From contig NZ_JABRPK010000006.1 of NCBI RefSeq assembly GCF_013248995.1, positions 62,001-126,000 of the forward strand: a stretch of 64,000 bases of DNA, read 5' to 3'. Both the position numbers and the translations under genes were made by a program. Below the pieces are notes generated by a model, which had not been told where the DNA came from, searched no databases, and worked only from the letters and a program-made list of their open reading frames with translations. The DNA comes from Frigoribacterium sp. VKM Ac-2836. Its GTDB lineage: Bacteria; Actinomycetota; Actinomycetes; Actinomycetales; Microbacteriaceae. Positions 1 to 8,466 of this stretch are shown here, piece by piece (position 1 is the first letter of the stretch; each line of letters begins with the position of its first letter).

Positions 1-748
1 CCTCGGCCGAGACGCCCTCGGCGGCGGCGATCTCGGCGGCCTGCAGCAGCACGCTGACCATGGCGCCGTGCCCGAGCAGAGTGACCTCGGTGCCCGTCCG
101 GACGACCCGGCTGGCGTGCAGCGGGGCCTGGGGATCGCTCAGGTCGACCTCGCCCTTGGGCCAGTACCGGCTCTTGGGTTCGAAGAACATGACGGGGTCG
201 TTCGACGCGATCGCCTCTTGGATCATCCAGTAGGCGTCGTGCGGGGTGCTCGGGCTGACGACGCGCAGACCCGCCGTGTGGGCGAAGTACGCCTCGGGGC
301 TCTCCTGGTGGTGCTCGACCGCGCCGATGTGCCCGCCGTAGGGCACCCGGATCACGACGGGCATGGTGACGGCTCCCTCGTGTCGGTTCGTCATCTTGGC
401 GAGTTGCGACGTGATCTGGTCGAAGCCGGGGTAGATGAAGCCGTCGAACTGGATCTCGCAGACCGGGCGGAACCCGCCCATCGCAAGTCCGATCGCGGTG
501 CCCACGATTCCCGACTCGGCGAGCGGCGTGTCGATGACGCGCTTCTCACCGAATTCGGCCTGCAGGCCCTCGGTCACGCGGAAGACGCCGCCGAGCGTGC
601 CGATGTCCTCGCCCATCAGCAGCACGCGGGGGTCGTCGGCCATGGCCTGGCGTAGCCCGGCGTTGATGGCCTTGCCGAGCGGCATGGTCTGGACGGAGGC
701 TCGGGTCGGCTCGATCGTGCCGGTCGGGTCCTCGACGGTGTCGGTCAT
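1..748 (-). CDS. 2-oxoacid dehydrogenase E1 component, beta subunit (partial)
   Basis: This is the beta half of the thiamin-diphosphate E1 enzyme of a branched-chain 2-oxoacid or pyruvate dehydrogenase complex, which decarboxylates the oxoacid before acyl transfer to E2. ATG at 748 reads MTDTVEDPTG. Family hallmarks follow: LMGEDIG, a GGVFRVTEGL stretch, DTPLAESGIVG, and the GGHIGAVEHHQE region of the beta fold. The frame stays open to base 1, so about 249 residues are visible and the C-terminus lies outside the window. Its ATG overlaps the stop of the alpha-subunit gene by 4 bp (ATGA), so the two are translationally coupled. An E2 gene would be expected next, outside the window. Substrate (branched-chain or pyruvate) cannot be told from this part. 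Confidence 0.93.
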   Translation of the reverse strand, partial: MTDTVEDPTGTIEPTRASVQTMPLGKAINAGLRQAMADDPRVLLMGEDIGTLGGVFRVTEGLQAEFGEKRVIDTPLAESGIVGTAIGLAMGGFRPVCEIQFDGFIYPGFDQITSQLAKMTNRHEGAVTMPVVIRVPYGGHIGAVEHHQESPEAYFAHTAGLRVVSPSTPHDAYWMIQEAIASNDPVMFFEPKSRYWPKGEVDLSDPQAPLHASRVVRTGTEVTLLGHGAMVSVLLQAAEIAAAEGVSAE

Positions 749-1902
749 GATGCCCCCTCGTCGGTGGTCACGGTGTCGCCCGCGCCGAAGCTCTGCTCGT
801 AGGTCGCCAGCCACTGTTTCTGCTCGGTCATGAGCGGGTGCGGCTCGGAGTACACGTGGTCGAAGATGAGACCGCGGTCGGGGTTCGGCAGCGTGACCGT
901 CCGCCGTCGGACGTCGGCGCCGAGATCGTCGCACTCGGTCTCGAGGTCGGCGAAGAACGCGTCACCCTCGCCGCGGCCGCGGAGGAACGCCTCGAACCGT
1001 GTGATCGGGTCACGAGCGATCCACGACTGCAGCTCGTCGTCGGTGCGGTACTTGGTGGGGTCGTCGGACGACGTGTGCGCCCCGACCCGATAGGTCAAGG
1101 CCTCGATGAAGCGGGGGCCGCCACCGGCGCGGGCGGCCTCGAGGTCGCGACGGCTGACGGCATAGCTCGCGAGCACGTCGTTGCCGTCCACCTGCGTGCC
1201 GGGGATGCCGAAGCCGCCCGCGCGGGCGACGAGGGGCGTGCGCGACTGACGGGAGACGGGCACGCTGATCGCCCACTGGTTGTTCTGCAGGAAGAACAGC
1301 TCGGGTGTCTGGAAGCTCGCGGCGAAGACCAGCGCCTCGCTGACGTCGCCCTGGCTCGTGGCGCCGTCGCCGAAGAAGGTCACCACGGCCTGGTCGACCT
1401 CGGGGTCGCCCGTGCCGCTCTTGCCGTCGAGCCCGAGGCCCATGGCGAAACCGGTCGCGTGCAACGTCTGCGAGCCGATGACGAGCGTGTAGACGTGGAA
1501 GTTCTGGTGCTCTGCCGGGTTCCAGCCGCCGTGCGTGTGTCCGCGCAGCAGACGCAGGATGTCGACCGGATCGACCCCGCGGGACAGGGCCACGGCGTGC
1601 TCGCGGTACGACGGGAAGAGGTGGTCCTGAGGGCGGGTGGCATGGGCCAGGCCGACCTGCGCGCCCTCTTGCCCGTGGCTGGGGACCCAGAGGGCGAGCT
1701 GGCCCTGACGGGCGAGTGCGGCGGCTTCGCGGTCGAAGCGGCGCGTGAGCACCATGTCGCGGTGCAGGGCGCGGAGACCGTCGTCGCCCAGGGCGTCGAC
1801 GTACGGGCGGAACTCGTCGGCCGCGGCGGACTCGACCACCTCGCCCGACGGCGACAGGAGCTGGACGGGCGGCGGCGCGTCGGTCGCTTCGGAGGAAGAC
1901 AT
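745..1902 (-). CDS. 2-oxoacid dehydrogenase E1 component, alpha subunit
   Basis: This is the thiamin-diphosphate-binding alpha subunit that pairs with the beta subunit encoded just downstream. The TPP motif starts at GDGATSQGD (about residues 178-186) and ends at FFLQNNQWAIS. YREHAVALSRGVDP and YRVGAHTSSDDPTKYR match the BkdA/AcoA-type alpha chain, and the YRVGAHTSSDD phrase favours the branched-chain type. I place the start at ATG 1902, not at the in-frame ATG at 1926, because a TAGATT -10 box sits 7 nt upstream of 1902 and gives a leaderless mRNA; the product is then 385 residues. The gene follows hisC by 30 bp but has its own promoter. The exact substrate is not proven. Confidence 0.93.
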   Translation of the reverse strand: MSSSEATDAPPPVQLLSPSGEVVESAAADEFRPYVDALGDDGLRALHRDMVLTRRFDREAAALARQGQLALWVPSHGQEGAQVGLAHATRPQDHLFPSYREHAVALSRGVDPVDILRLLRGHTHGGWNPAEHQNFHVYTLVIGSQTLHATGFAMGLGLDGKSGTGDPEVDQAVVTFFGDGATSQGDVSEALVFAASFQTPELFFLQNNQWAISVPVSRQSRTPLVARAGGFGIPGTQVDGNDVLASYAVSRRDLEAARAGGGPRFIEALTYRVGAHTSSDDPTKYRTDDELQSWIARDPITRFEAFLRGRGEGDAFFADLETECDDLGADVRRRTVTLPNPDRGLIFDHVYSEPHPLMTEQKQWLATYEQSFGAGDTVTTDEGAS

Positions 1903-1909
1903 GGCGTCC

Positions 1910-1915
1910 AATCTA
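1910..1915 (-). promoter_or_regulatory. Leaderless -10 box of the E1 alpha gene
   Basis: TAGATT on the minus strand, 7 nt before ATG 1902. This spacing puts the transcription start on or next to the A of ATG. No convincing -35 element is seen. Confidence 0.6.
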
Positions 1916-1932
1916 TTCCGCGGCATATGCCG

Positions 1933-3003
1933 TCACCGGGATGTGAGGTCGACGATCTGTTGGGCGGCGTGCAGCAGCTTGTCGACCGAGGACGGTTCGC
2001 CGATCGTGACCCGGACGCCCTCGCCCGCGAAGGGTCGCACGACGACCCCGTGGTCGGCGAACACCTGGGCGGCGGCGGCCGTGTGCTCGCCCGTGGCGAG
2101 CCAGACGAAGTTGCCCTGGGCCTCGGGGACCGACCAGCCCTGGTCGATCAGGGCGCGTCGCACCTGGTCGCGCAGCAGGACGATGCGATCGACCCGGCCG
2201 AGCAGCTCGTCGGCGTGGTCGAGCGAGGCGAGTGCCGCGGCGGCTCCCTGCTCGGTGACGGCGAGGGGGATGGCCGTGGCTCGCGCGGCGTCGAGCAGGT
2301 AGGAGGCGCCGATCGCGTAACCCACGCGCAGTGCGGCCAACCCGTACGCCTTCGAGAACGTGCGCAGCAAAACGAGGTTCGGGTGCAGTTCGGTGAGCGT
2401 CTCGCCGTCGACCGCGGTGCTGTCGGTGACGAACTCGGCGTAGGCCTCGTCGAGCAGCACGAGCACGTCGCCCGGCACCGCGGCCATGAACGTCTCGAAC
2501 TCGCCCGCCGACACCGTGGTGCCCGTCGGGTTGTTGGGGGAGCACACGATGACGACCCGGGTGCGGTCGGTGACGGCTGCGGCCATGGCCGGGAGGTCGT
2601 GGCCGCCGTCGGCCCGCAGTGGCACCTGGACGCTCGTCGCGCCGGCCACCGTGACGAGCCCCGGATACGCCTCGAACGAGCGCCACGCGTAGACGACCTC
2701 GTCGCCGACCGACGCCGCCGCGAGCACGAACTGGGCGAGCAACGAGACCGACCCCGCGCCGACGTGCACCTCGTCGACGGTGACGCCGAAACGCGTGGCC
2801 AGGGCCGTCCGCAGGGCAGCGGCCGAGGCGTCGGGGTAGCGGTTGAGCGAGACCGCGCCGCGGACGGCCTCGACGACCGACGGGAGGGGCTCGAACGGGT
2901 TCTCGTTCGACGACAGCTTGAAGGCGTCGGGGGACGCCTGCTTGCCTTGGCGGTAGGGCGGCAGGGCGGCGATCTCGGGACGGAGTCGGACGGGAGTGGT
3001 CAC
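1933..3003 (-). CDS. hisC: Histidinol-phosphate aminotransferase
   Basis: A class I/II PLP aminotransferase of 356 residues that converts imidazole acetol phosphate plus glutamate to histidinol phosphate in histidine synthesis. Visible family features are [10 protein letters not shown] near the N-terminus, [22 protein letters not shown], and [16 protein letters not shown], in which Lys218 is the Schiff-base lysine. Length is normal for HisC. The start is GTG 3003, fixed by a TAGGCT -10 box 6 nt upstream. No other his gene is nearby. Related aromatic aminotransferases (Pat) have the same fold, so that role is the main alternative. Confidence 0.9.
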   Translation of the reverse strand: MTTPVRLRPEIAALPPYRQGKQASPDAFKLSSNENPFEPLPSVVEAVRGAVSLNRYPDASAAALRTALATRFGVTVDEVHVGAGSVSLLAQFVLAAASVGDEVVYAWRSFEAYPGLVTVAGATSVQVPLRADGGHDLPAMAAAVTDRTRVVIVCSPNNPTGTTVSAGEFETFMAAVPGDVLVLLDEAYAEFVTDSTAVDGETLTELHPNLVLLRTFSKAYGLAALRVGYAIGASYLLDAARATAIPLAVTEQGAAAALASLDHADELLGRVDRIVLLRDQVRRALIDQGWSVPEAQGNFVWLATGEHTAAAAQVFADHGVVVRPFAGEGVRVTIGEPSSVDKLLHAAQQIVDLTSR

Positions 3004-3009
3004 GCGGCC

Positions 3010-3015
3010 AGCCTA
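3010..3015 (-). promoter_or_regulatory. Leaderless -10 box of hisC
   Basis: TAGGCT on the minus strand, 6 nt before GTG 3003. Confidence 0.55.
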
Positions 3016-3099
3016 TGGGCCTCGGCCCGGGTCGCGTCAGGGCACCGCGCCTCCTCGGGGGATCCGGTCGGGCACTACCGCCCGTGGACGAGAGGTCGG

Positions 3100-3105
3100 C
3101 ATGAT
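3100..3105 (+). promoter_or_regulatory. Probable leaderless -10 box of the 3112 gene
   Basis: CATGAT, 6 nt before ATG 3112. The first base deviates from TANNNT, so this is weaker than the other examples. Confidence 0.4.
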
Positions 3106-3111
3106 GGGGGC

Positions 3112-3519
3112 ATGACCCGTTTCGTCGTCAGGCTGCTCATCAACGCGGTGGCCCTGTGGCTCACCACGCTGCTCGTGTCGGGGGTGTCGGTGACGCCCTA
3201 CGGCGCAGGGGGCACCCTCGAGACGATCGTGACCTTCTTGTTGCTCGCCCTGGTGTTCGGTGTGGTCAACGGCGTCGTCGGCACGGCGATCCGCGTGGTG
3301 GCGTTCCCCTTGTACATCTTGACCCTCGGCTTGATCGCGCTCGTCGTGAACGGCCTGCTGCTGCTGATCGTGGCCTGGATCTCCGGCCTCTTCGGATTCG
3401 GGTTGACCATCGACGGCTTCTGGTGGGGCGTGCTCGGTGCCATCGTCCTCGCCGTGTTCGCCTGGGCCATCGGAGTCGTCGTCCGCCCCGTGGTCGGGCG
3501 GGGTGACCGGGCACGGTGA
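3112..3519 (+). CDS. Four-helix membrane protein, phage holin family 4 type (PF04020-like)
   Basis: A 135-residue integral membrane protein with four hydrophobic segments: residues about 5-25, 32-55, 58-88 and 100-128. The pattern LPLYILTLGL-like (here FPLYILTLGL) followed by a long hydrophobic run is typical of the PF04020 family found widely in bacteria. Despite the family name, the setting is chromosomal, not phage. The stop overlaps the next GTG by 4 bp (GTGA), so the gene is coupled to the phosphatase and purB. Function is unknown. Confidence 0.75.
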   Translation: MTRFVVRLLINAVALWLTTLLVSGVSVTPYGAGGTLETIVTFLLLALVFGVVNGVVGTAIRVVAFPLYILTLGLIALVVNGLLLLIVAWISGLFGFGLTIDGFWWGVLGAIVLAVFAWAIGVVVRPVVGRGDRAR

Positions 3520-4022
3520 ACCGGTTCCGCATCTGCTTCGTCTGCACGGGCAACATCTGCCGCTCGCCGATGGCCGAGTCCGTGCTGCTCTCGCTCGCCG
3601 CCGACGCCGGTCTCGCGGACAGGGTCGAGGTCACGAGCGCGGGCACGGGCGACTGGCACGTCGGCGAGGGAGCCGATCCTCGCACCGTCCAGGCCCTGGA
3701 GCGCCGCGGCTACGATGGTTCGCGGCACCGGGCGAAGCAGTTCGAGGCCGACGACTTCGCGCACCACGACCTCGTGGTGGCGTTCGATCGCGGCCACGAG
3801 AGGATTCTCCGGGCCTGGGCAGGCGACGACGCCGACCGCTCGAAGGTGCAGCTGCTGCTCACGTTCGCTCCCGACGCCGCGTCGGCGGGTGGCGGTCTCG
3901 ACGTCCCCGACCCGTATTACTCCGACGCAGGACTCTTCGACGAGGTGCTCGACATGGTCGAGCACGCCTGCTCGGCCCTCTTCCGCCAGATCGAACCCGC
4001 ACTCCGCAAGGGACAGTCATGA
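3516..4022 (+). CDS. Low-molecular-weight protein-tyrosine phosphatase
   Basis: A 168-residue LMW-PTP. The catalytic P-loop CTGNICRS begins at Cys10, with Arg16 of the CX5R motif. The general-acid loop is seen as VPDPYYSD near residue 130. This is the usual length for the family. Such enzymes dephosphorylate tyrosine in bacterial proteins, often those of exopolysaccharide export. The start is GTG 3516, overlapping the membrane-protein stop, and the stop overlaps the purB ATG. The link to purB looks like operon packing, not shared pathway. Confidence 0.9.
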   Translation: MNRFRICFVCTGNICRSPMAESVLLSLAADAGLADRVEVTSAGTGDWHVGEGADPRTVQALERRGYDGSRHRAKQFEADDFAHHDLVVAFDRGHERILRAWAGDDADRSKVQLLLTFAPDAASAGGGLDVPDPYYSDAGLFDEVLDMVEHACSALFRQIEPALRKGQS

Positions 4023-5401
4023 CGTTGCCTCCTCAGCCCCTCAGCCCGCTCGACGGCCGCTACCGCTCGTCGGTCGGCGCGTTGGGCGACCACCTCAGCG
4101 AGGCGGGGCTGAACCGGGCCCGCGTGCACGTCGAGGTCGAGTGGCTGATCGCCCAGACCGATCGGGGCGCCTTCGGCTCGACCCCCCTCGACGACGACCA
4201 GAAGCGCGCGGTGCGGGCCGTCGTCACGGACTTCGGCCAGCCCGAGATCGACGAGCTCGCCGGTCTCGAGGCGACCACCCGCCACGACGTCAAGGCGGTC
4301 GAGTACTTCGTGCGGGCCCGTCTGGCCGAGCTCGGGCTCGACGGCATCGCCGAGCTCACCCACTTCGCCTGCACGAGCGAGGACATCAACAACCTCTCGT
4401 ACGCGGTGACGGTGAAGGCGGCCCTGTTCGACGTCTGGTTGCCGGCCTTCGACGCCGTCCTCGCCGCCCTGACGACCTGGGCGACCGATGCCCGTGACGT
4501 GCCGATGCTGGCCCACACCCACGGTCAGCCGGCCACACCGACGACCGTCGGCAAGGAGTTCGCCGTCTTCGCCCACCGCCTCCAGCGCCTCCGGAAGCAG
4601 ATCGTGGGCACGGAGTTCCTCGGCAAGTTCAGCGGGGCCACCGGCACGTTCTCCGCGCACGTCGTCGCCGATCCAGAGCTCGACTGGCCCGAGACCGCCC
4701 GGGCCTTCGTCGAGGACTCCCTGGGGCTGACCGTCAACCCGTTGACGACCCAGATCGAGTCGCACGACTGGCAGGCCGAGCTGTACTCGCGCGTCTCTCA
4801 CGCCAACCGCGTGCTGCACAACCTCGCCACCGACGTGTGGTCCTACATCTCGATGGGCTACTTCACGCAGATCCCGCAGGCGGGTGCGACCGGGTCGTCC
4901 ACCATGCCCCACAAGATCAACCCGATCCGCTTCGAGAACGCCGAGGCGAATCTCGAGATCTCGTCGGCGCTCTTCGACTCGCTGGCGTCGACCCTGGTCA
5001 CGAGCCGTCAGCAACGCGACCTCACCGACTCGTCCGCCCAGCGCAACATCGGCGTCGCCTTCGGCCACTCGATGCTCGCCCTCGACAACCTCCGTCGCGG
5101 TCTCGGCGAGATCGCCGTCGGTTCGGTGGCGCTCGAGGCCGATCTCGACAGCAACTGGGAGGTCCTCGCCGAGGCCATCCAGACCGTGATCCGCGCCGAG
5201 GTCGTCGCCGGGCGGTCGTCCATCGACGACCCCTACGCGATGCTGAAAGAGCTCACTCGCGGCAAGCGCGTCGGCCAGGCCGAGCTGGTCGCCTTCGTCG
5301 AGGGTCTCGACGTGTCCGAGGGGGCCAAGCAGCGCCTCGTGGCGTTGACCCCGGCGACCTATACGGGCATCGCCTCGCAGCTGGTCGACCGCCTGGCCTG
5401 A
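4019..5401 (+). CDS. purB: Adenylosuccinate lyase
   Basis: A 460-residue member of the fumarase/aspartase superfamily that cleaves SAICAR and adenylosuccinate in purine synthesis. It opens with LSPLDGRYRSS, as in the E. coli-type PurB. The family signature GSSTMPHKINP lies near residue 292, and THGQPATPTTVGKE, with the catalytic-site histidine, near residue 165. The ATG at 4019 overlaps the phosphatase stop (ATGA). A hairpin follows the stop. Confidence 0.95.
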   Translation: MTLPPQPLSPLDGRYRSSVGALGDHLSEAGLNRARVHVEVEWLIAQTDRGAFGSTPLDDDQKRAVRAVVTDFGQPEIDELAGLEATTRHDVKAVEYFVRARLAELGLDGIAELTHFACTSEDINNLSYAVTVKAALFDVWLPAFDAVLAALTTWATDARDVPMLAHTHGQPATPTTVGKEFAVFAHRLQRLRKQIVGTEFLGKFSGATGTFSAHVVADPELDWPETARAFVEDSLGLTVNPLTTQIESHDWQAELYSRVSHANRVLHNLATDVWSYISMGYFTQIPQAGATGSSTMPHKINPIRFENAEANLEISSALFDSLASTLVTSRQQRDLTDSSAQRNIGVAFGHSMLALDNLRRGLGEIAVGSVALEADLDSNWEVLAEAIQTVIRAEVVAGRSSIDDPYAMLKELTRGKRVGQAELVAFVEGLDVSEGAKQRLVALTPATYTGIASQLVDRLA

Positions 5402-5412
5402 GCCGAGGAGGC

Positions 5413-5439
5413 GCGGGTCGGCCGACGAGGACGACCCGC
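5413..5439 (+). terminator. Hairpin after purB
   Basis: Perfect 8-bp stem GCGGGTCG / CGACCCGC with an 11-nt loop, in the gap between convergent genes. The left arm grows out of an AGGAGGCGCG word at 5406. There is no U-tract, so termination is inferred from position. Confidence 0.5.
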
Positions 5440-5485
5440 CTCACCGGCGCGCCCTCGAGCAGGCGCTGGGCGGATCGTGCCGGTG

Positions 5486-5731
5486 TCAGTGGCCGCGGGG
5501 CTTGTCGGCGTCGTCGATCTCGTGTCGCTCGTCGTCGTTCGGCTTGGCCGCGAGGGCGAGCATGGCGATGACGACGAGCGCGACGATGAAGCCGATGCAG
5601 AGGAAGATCAGCGCCAGCTGCAGGTCGCGGGTCGTCATCAGGACGACGAGTCCGACGAACACGGCGAAGATCGCCGACAGCCCGAGGAACTCGGCGGGGC
5701 GGAACCGGTCGCGCCAGGTGGGGTGGGTCAT
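5486..5731 (-). CDS. Small two-helix membrane protein, function unknown
   Basis: An 81-residue protein with two hydrophobic segments (about residues 16-34 and 38-62) and a charged C-terminal tail rich in Asp, Glu and Lys. The ATG overlaps the stop of the 5728-6426 gene by 4 bp (ATGA), so the two form an operon. I recognise no family. Confidence 0.65.
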   Translation of the reverse strand: MTHPTWRDRFRPAEFLGLSAIFAVFVGLVVLMTTRDLQLALIFLCIGFIVALVVIAMLALAAKPNDDERHEIDDADKPRGH

Positions 5732-6426
5732 GACGTGTGTGCCTTGTCGTCAGGGGTGTCGGCATCGGCCGGATGCCCGGTCTGCCATTTGAGCGAGAGG
5801 CCGGCGATCACGAGGAAGACGCCGACCAGGGCGCCGTAGGCGCCCAGGATGCCGACGAGCACGGTCGAGGACGTCAGTTCGCCCTCGATCTGCTCGATGC
5901 CGCCGAGCTGCTGGCTGTAGTCGGGCGGGACGACGAGGAAGACGACGGCCAGGGCCAGGGTCAGCACGCCGACGGTCGTCCAGTCGCGGGCGAGCGGGGA
6001 GCGACGCCGACGACGCAGCCCGGCCAGCAGTTCGAGGACGCCCGTCAGCACGGCCCAGGCCGTCACGAACGCGACGAGCACGGGCAGGTCTCCGTGCGAG
6101 AAGACGAGGCAGAGGGCGCCGATCACGGCCCCGACGACGCCCTGCAGGACGGCGATGGTGCGGCTCGAACGATCGGTGAGTCGCAGGGTGGACCCCACCG
6201 CGAGGACGGCGCCTCCGACCACAGCCGCCGCCCCGAAGGTCAGCAGGCCCACCTGGGGCGAATGGTCGGGGTTGAACGTGATGGCCGCGGCGGCCGCGAG
6301 GGCCGGAACGGCACGCAGCACCGGGACGGGCCAGTACGCGAAGAGCGACGGGTCGACGCCCCGGTTCGAGGGGTCGGACGACGCCACGGGGGCGGTCGCG
6401 CCGGAGTCGTGGTGCGCAGGCGACAC
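5728..6426 (-). CDS. Multi-pass membrane protein, DUF308/HdeD-like
   Basis: A 232-residue protein with about six hydrophobic segments, starting near residue 28. The helix pattern and the AWAVLTGVLELLAGLRRRR loop recall the DUF308 (HdeD-like) family, but I call this only as a resemblance. The start is GTG 6426, chosen because AAAGAGG lies about 6 nt upstream; a much longer open frame exists upstream but has no such support. It is translationally coupled to the small membrane protein that follows. Confidence 0.6.
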   Translation of the reverse strand: MSPAHHDSGATAPVASSDPSNRGVDPSLFAYWPVPVLRAVPALAAAAAITFNPDHSPQVGLLTFGAAAVVGGAVLAVGSTLRLTDRSSRTIAVLQGVVGAVIGALCLVFSHGDLPVLVAFVTAWAVLTGVLELLAGLRRRRRSPLARDWTTVGVLTLALAVVFLVVPPDYSQQLGGIEQIEGELTSSTVLVGILGAYGALVGVFLVIAGLSLKWQTGHPADADTPDDKAHTS

Positions 6427-6615
6427 GAGACCTCTTTCACGGGTGGGGGACCCGCAGAGTTTACCGCGCGCTCCTGAACGCCAGGCGGCGGCGGACCCAG
6501 CCGGGACCGGCGGTCTCCCGACACCTTCCCAGCCCACGCCGTTACGTTCGCACCATCTGCGGGCCACGACCGGTCCCTCCATCCGGCTGAGAAGTCGACC
6601 AGCCGCGGGAGCCCG

Positions 6616-7758
6616 ATGACCGCCACCGTCCCCACGACCACTCGAACCGCCCACCCCCGCATCGTCCATGCGCCGGCAGGTGCGGCACCCGCCGGGTTCC
6701 GTCCCACCGTCGCCGGCCAGGTGGGCAAGCCGACCAGCACCTACTCGAGCCTGCTCAAGTCCGTGCGCGAGGCGGGTCTGCTCAAGCGTCGCACCGGCTT
6801 CTACGTCACGGTCTTCGTCGTGCTCGTGGCCTGCCTCGGTGGGGCCGCCACCGGCTTCGTCCTGCTGGGCTCGAGCTGGTTCCAGCTGTTGATCGCCGGG
6901 GCCCTGGGCATCATCCTCACGCAGTTCGCCTTCCTCACGCACGAGGCGGCGCACCGCCAGGTGTTCGAGTCGGGCACGCGCAACGACAAGGTCGGCCGCG
7001 TGCTCGCCGCCGGGGTCGTGGGCATCAGCTACGCGTGGTGGATGACGAAGCACAGCCGTCACCACGCCAACCCGAACACCAAGGGCAAAGACCCCGACAT
7101 CGCGTTCGACACGATCTCGTTCCTCGAAGAGGACGCGGCGAAGCAGCGCGGAGTGCTCGGCTTCATCACGCGCCGCCAGGGGTACTTCTTCTTCCCGCTG
7201 CTGCTCGGCGAGGGCGTCAACCTGCACGTGACGTCGTTCCGCACGCTGCTCGGTCGCGACAAGATCGAGGGCCGGGCGCTCGAGATCACGCTGATCGCCG
7301 TGCGACTCGTCGCCTACTTCGGCGTCGTCTTCTGGTTCCTCCCGCTCGGGATGGCCTTCGCCTTCATCGGCGTGCAGATGGCCGTCTTCGGTCTCTACAT
7401 GGGGTCGTCGTTCGCCCCCAACCACAAGGGCATGCCGATCATCCCCGAGGGTGCCAAGGTCGACTTCCTCAGCAAGCAGGTGCTCACCTCGCGCAACATC
7501 ACGGGCCGGCACTCGACCGCGTTCATGGGCGGGTTGAACTACCAGATCGAGCACCACCTCTTCCCGAGCATGGCGCGACCGAACCTGCGCGCGGCCAGCG
7601 CCCTGGTGAAGGCGCACTGCGCCGAGCACGGCATCCCCTACACCGAGACGACGATCGGCAAGTCGTACGCGATCGTCATCAGGTACCTGAACCGCGTCGG
7701 GCTCTCGGCCCGCGACCCGTTCGACTGCCCGGCGGCGTACGCCCTGCGTCCGCGCTAG
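6616..7758 (+). CDS. Acyl-lipid / acyl-CoA fatty acid desaturase
   Basis: A 380-residue membrane di-iron desaturase. All three histidine boxes are present: HEAAH at 109-113, HSRHH at 146-150 and QIEHH at 310-314. The last box has Gln replacing the first His, as in front-end desaturases (delta-5/delta-6 and linoleoyl-CoA type). Hydrophobic helices flank the boxes at about 62-105 and 200-250. GGGAG precedes the ATG by 5 nt. The gene is divergent from the DUF308-like operon. The enzyme inserts a double bond into membrane fatty acids; the position is not readable from sequence. Confidence 0.9.
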   Translation: MTATVPTTTRTAHPRIVHAPAGAAPAGFRPTVAGQVGKPTSTYSSLLKSVREAGLLKRRTGFYVTVFVVLVACLGGAATGFVLLGSSWFQLLIAGALGIILTQFAFLTHEAAHRQVFESGTRNDKVGRVLAAGVVGISYAWWMTKHSRHHANPNTKGKDPDIAFDTISFLEEDAAKQRGVLGFITRRQGYFFFPLLLGEGVNLHVTSFRTLLGRDKIEGRALEITLIAVRLVAYFGVVFWFLPLGMAFAFIGVQMAVFGLYMGSSFAPNHKGMPIIPEGAKVDFLSKQVLTSRNITGRHSTAFMGGLNYQIEHHLFPSMARPNLRAASALVKAHCAEHGIPYTETTIGKSYAIVIRYLNRVGLSARDPFDCPAAYALRPR

Positions 7759-7788
7759 GCGCCGACGAACACGAGCACGAGCGCAGGA

Positions 7789-7822
7789 GGCGCGGGCCGG
7801 GTCAGGCTGACCGGCTCGCGCC
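7789..7822 (+). terminator. Hairpin after the desaturase
   Basis: Stem GGCGCGGGCCGG / CCGGCTCGCGCC (11 of 12 pairs, counting one mismatch) with a 10-nt loop, between convergent genes. The left arm overlaps an AGGAGGCGCG word at 7785. No U-tract. Confidence 0.5.
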
Positions 7823-7878
7823 TTCGTCGTCCTCGAAGGCGTGTCGGCGGGGCGAGCCAGGGCTCGACCTCACGCGGC

Positions 7879-8448
7879 TCACGTGGGCCAGGCGGCCAGC
7901 TGCCAGCCCAACCAGGGCGAGAAGGCGAAGGGGGCGGCCGCGACGGCGTCGCGGAGCTCGCCGGGCTCGACCCACGCCCACTCGGCGACCTCGTCGGGTG
8001 AGGGATCGGGCAGGCCGACGGCGCGGGCCGTGAACACCGGGCAGATCTCGTTCTCGACCACGCCCGAGGCGTCGGTGGCCAGGTAGCGGAACTCGGGCAG
8101 GATCACCTCGACGTCACGCACCTCCATGCCGAGCTCTTGGTGGGCGCGCCGCATCAGCGCCTCGGCCGGAGTCTCGCCGGGGGCGGGGTGGCCGCAGAAC
8201 GAGTTCGTCCAGACGCCGGGCCAGGTCTTCTTGCTCAGCGCGCGGCGGGTGACGAGGACGCGGCCGAGGTCGTCGGTGACGTGGCAGCTGAAGGCCAGAT
8301 GCAACGGCGTCGTGGCGGTGTGCACCGTCGCCTTCGCCGTGGTGCCGACGGGCGTGCCCTGGTCGTCGAGCAGCACCACGAGCTCGTCGTGCGTGCCCGC
8401 CCGGTCACCGGGCGTCGGCTGGGGATGCGTCGGGGTCTCTCGGGTCAT
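7879..8448 (-). CDS. idi: Isopentenyl-diphosphate delta-isomerase, type I
   Basis: A 189-residue Nudix-fold isomerase that converts IPP to DMAPP, supplying crtE. The catalytic cysteine lies in TNSFCGHPAPGE. The metal-binding glutamates are in the Nudix-like stretch EALMRRAHQELGM and in VVENEICPVF. Length is normal for type I Idi. ATG 8448 is fixed by a CAGACT -10 box 7 nt upstream, which overlaps the crtE -10 box on the other strand. It is divergent from the carotenoid operon and must be co-regulated with it at least sterically. Confidence 0.93.
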   Translation of the reverse strand: MTRETPTHPQPTPGDRAGTHDELVVLLDDQGTPVGTTAKATVHTATTPLHLAFSCHVTDDLGRVLVTRRALSKKTWPGVWTNSFCGHPAPGETPAEALMRRAHQELGMEVRDVEVILPEFRYLATDASGVVENEICPVFTARAVGLPDPSPDEVAEWAWVEPGELRDAVAAAPFAFSPWLGWQLAAWPT

Positions 8449-8454
8449 GAGAGG

Positions 8455-8461
8455 TAGTCTG
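8455..8461. promoter_or_regulatory. Overlapping divergent -10 boxes for idi and crtE
   Basis: Plus strand TAGTCT (8455-8460) is 6 nt before crtE GTG 8467. Minus strand CAGACT (8456-8461) is 7 nt before idi ATG 8448. Both transcripts would be leaderless, and only 18 bp separate the two start codons, so polymerase cannot sit on both promoters at once. Neither side has a good -35 element. Confidence 0.55.
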
Positions 8462-8466
8462 CCCTG

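Noticed and set aside
838-3519. 893-codon plus-strand open frame across the E1 alpha and hisC genes
   Set aside because: It is antisense to two clear enzymes and exists because GC-rich third positions suppress stops. Only its last 135 codons (from 3112) are a real gene.
3112-3519. Prophage remnant (holin)
   Set aside because: The family is chromosomal in actinobacteria, and no phage gene lies nearby; the same holds for the holin-like gene at 16493.
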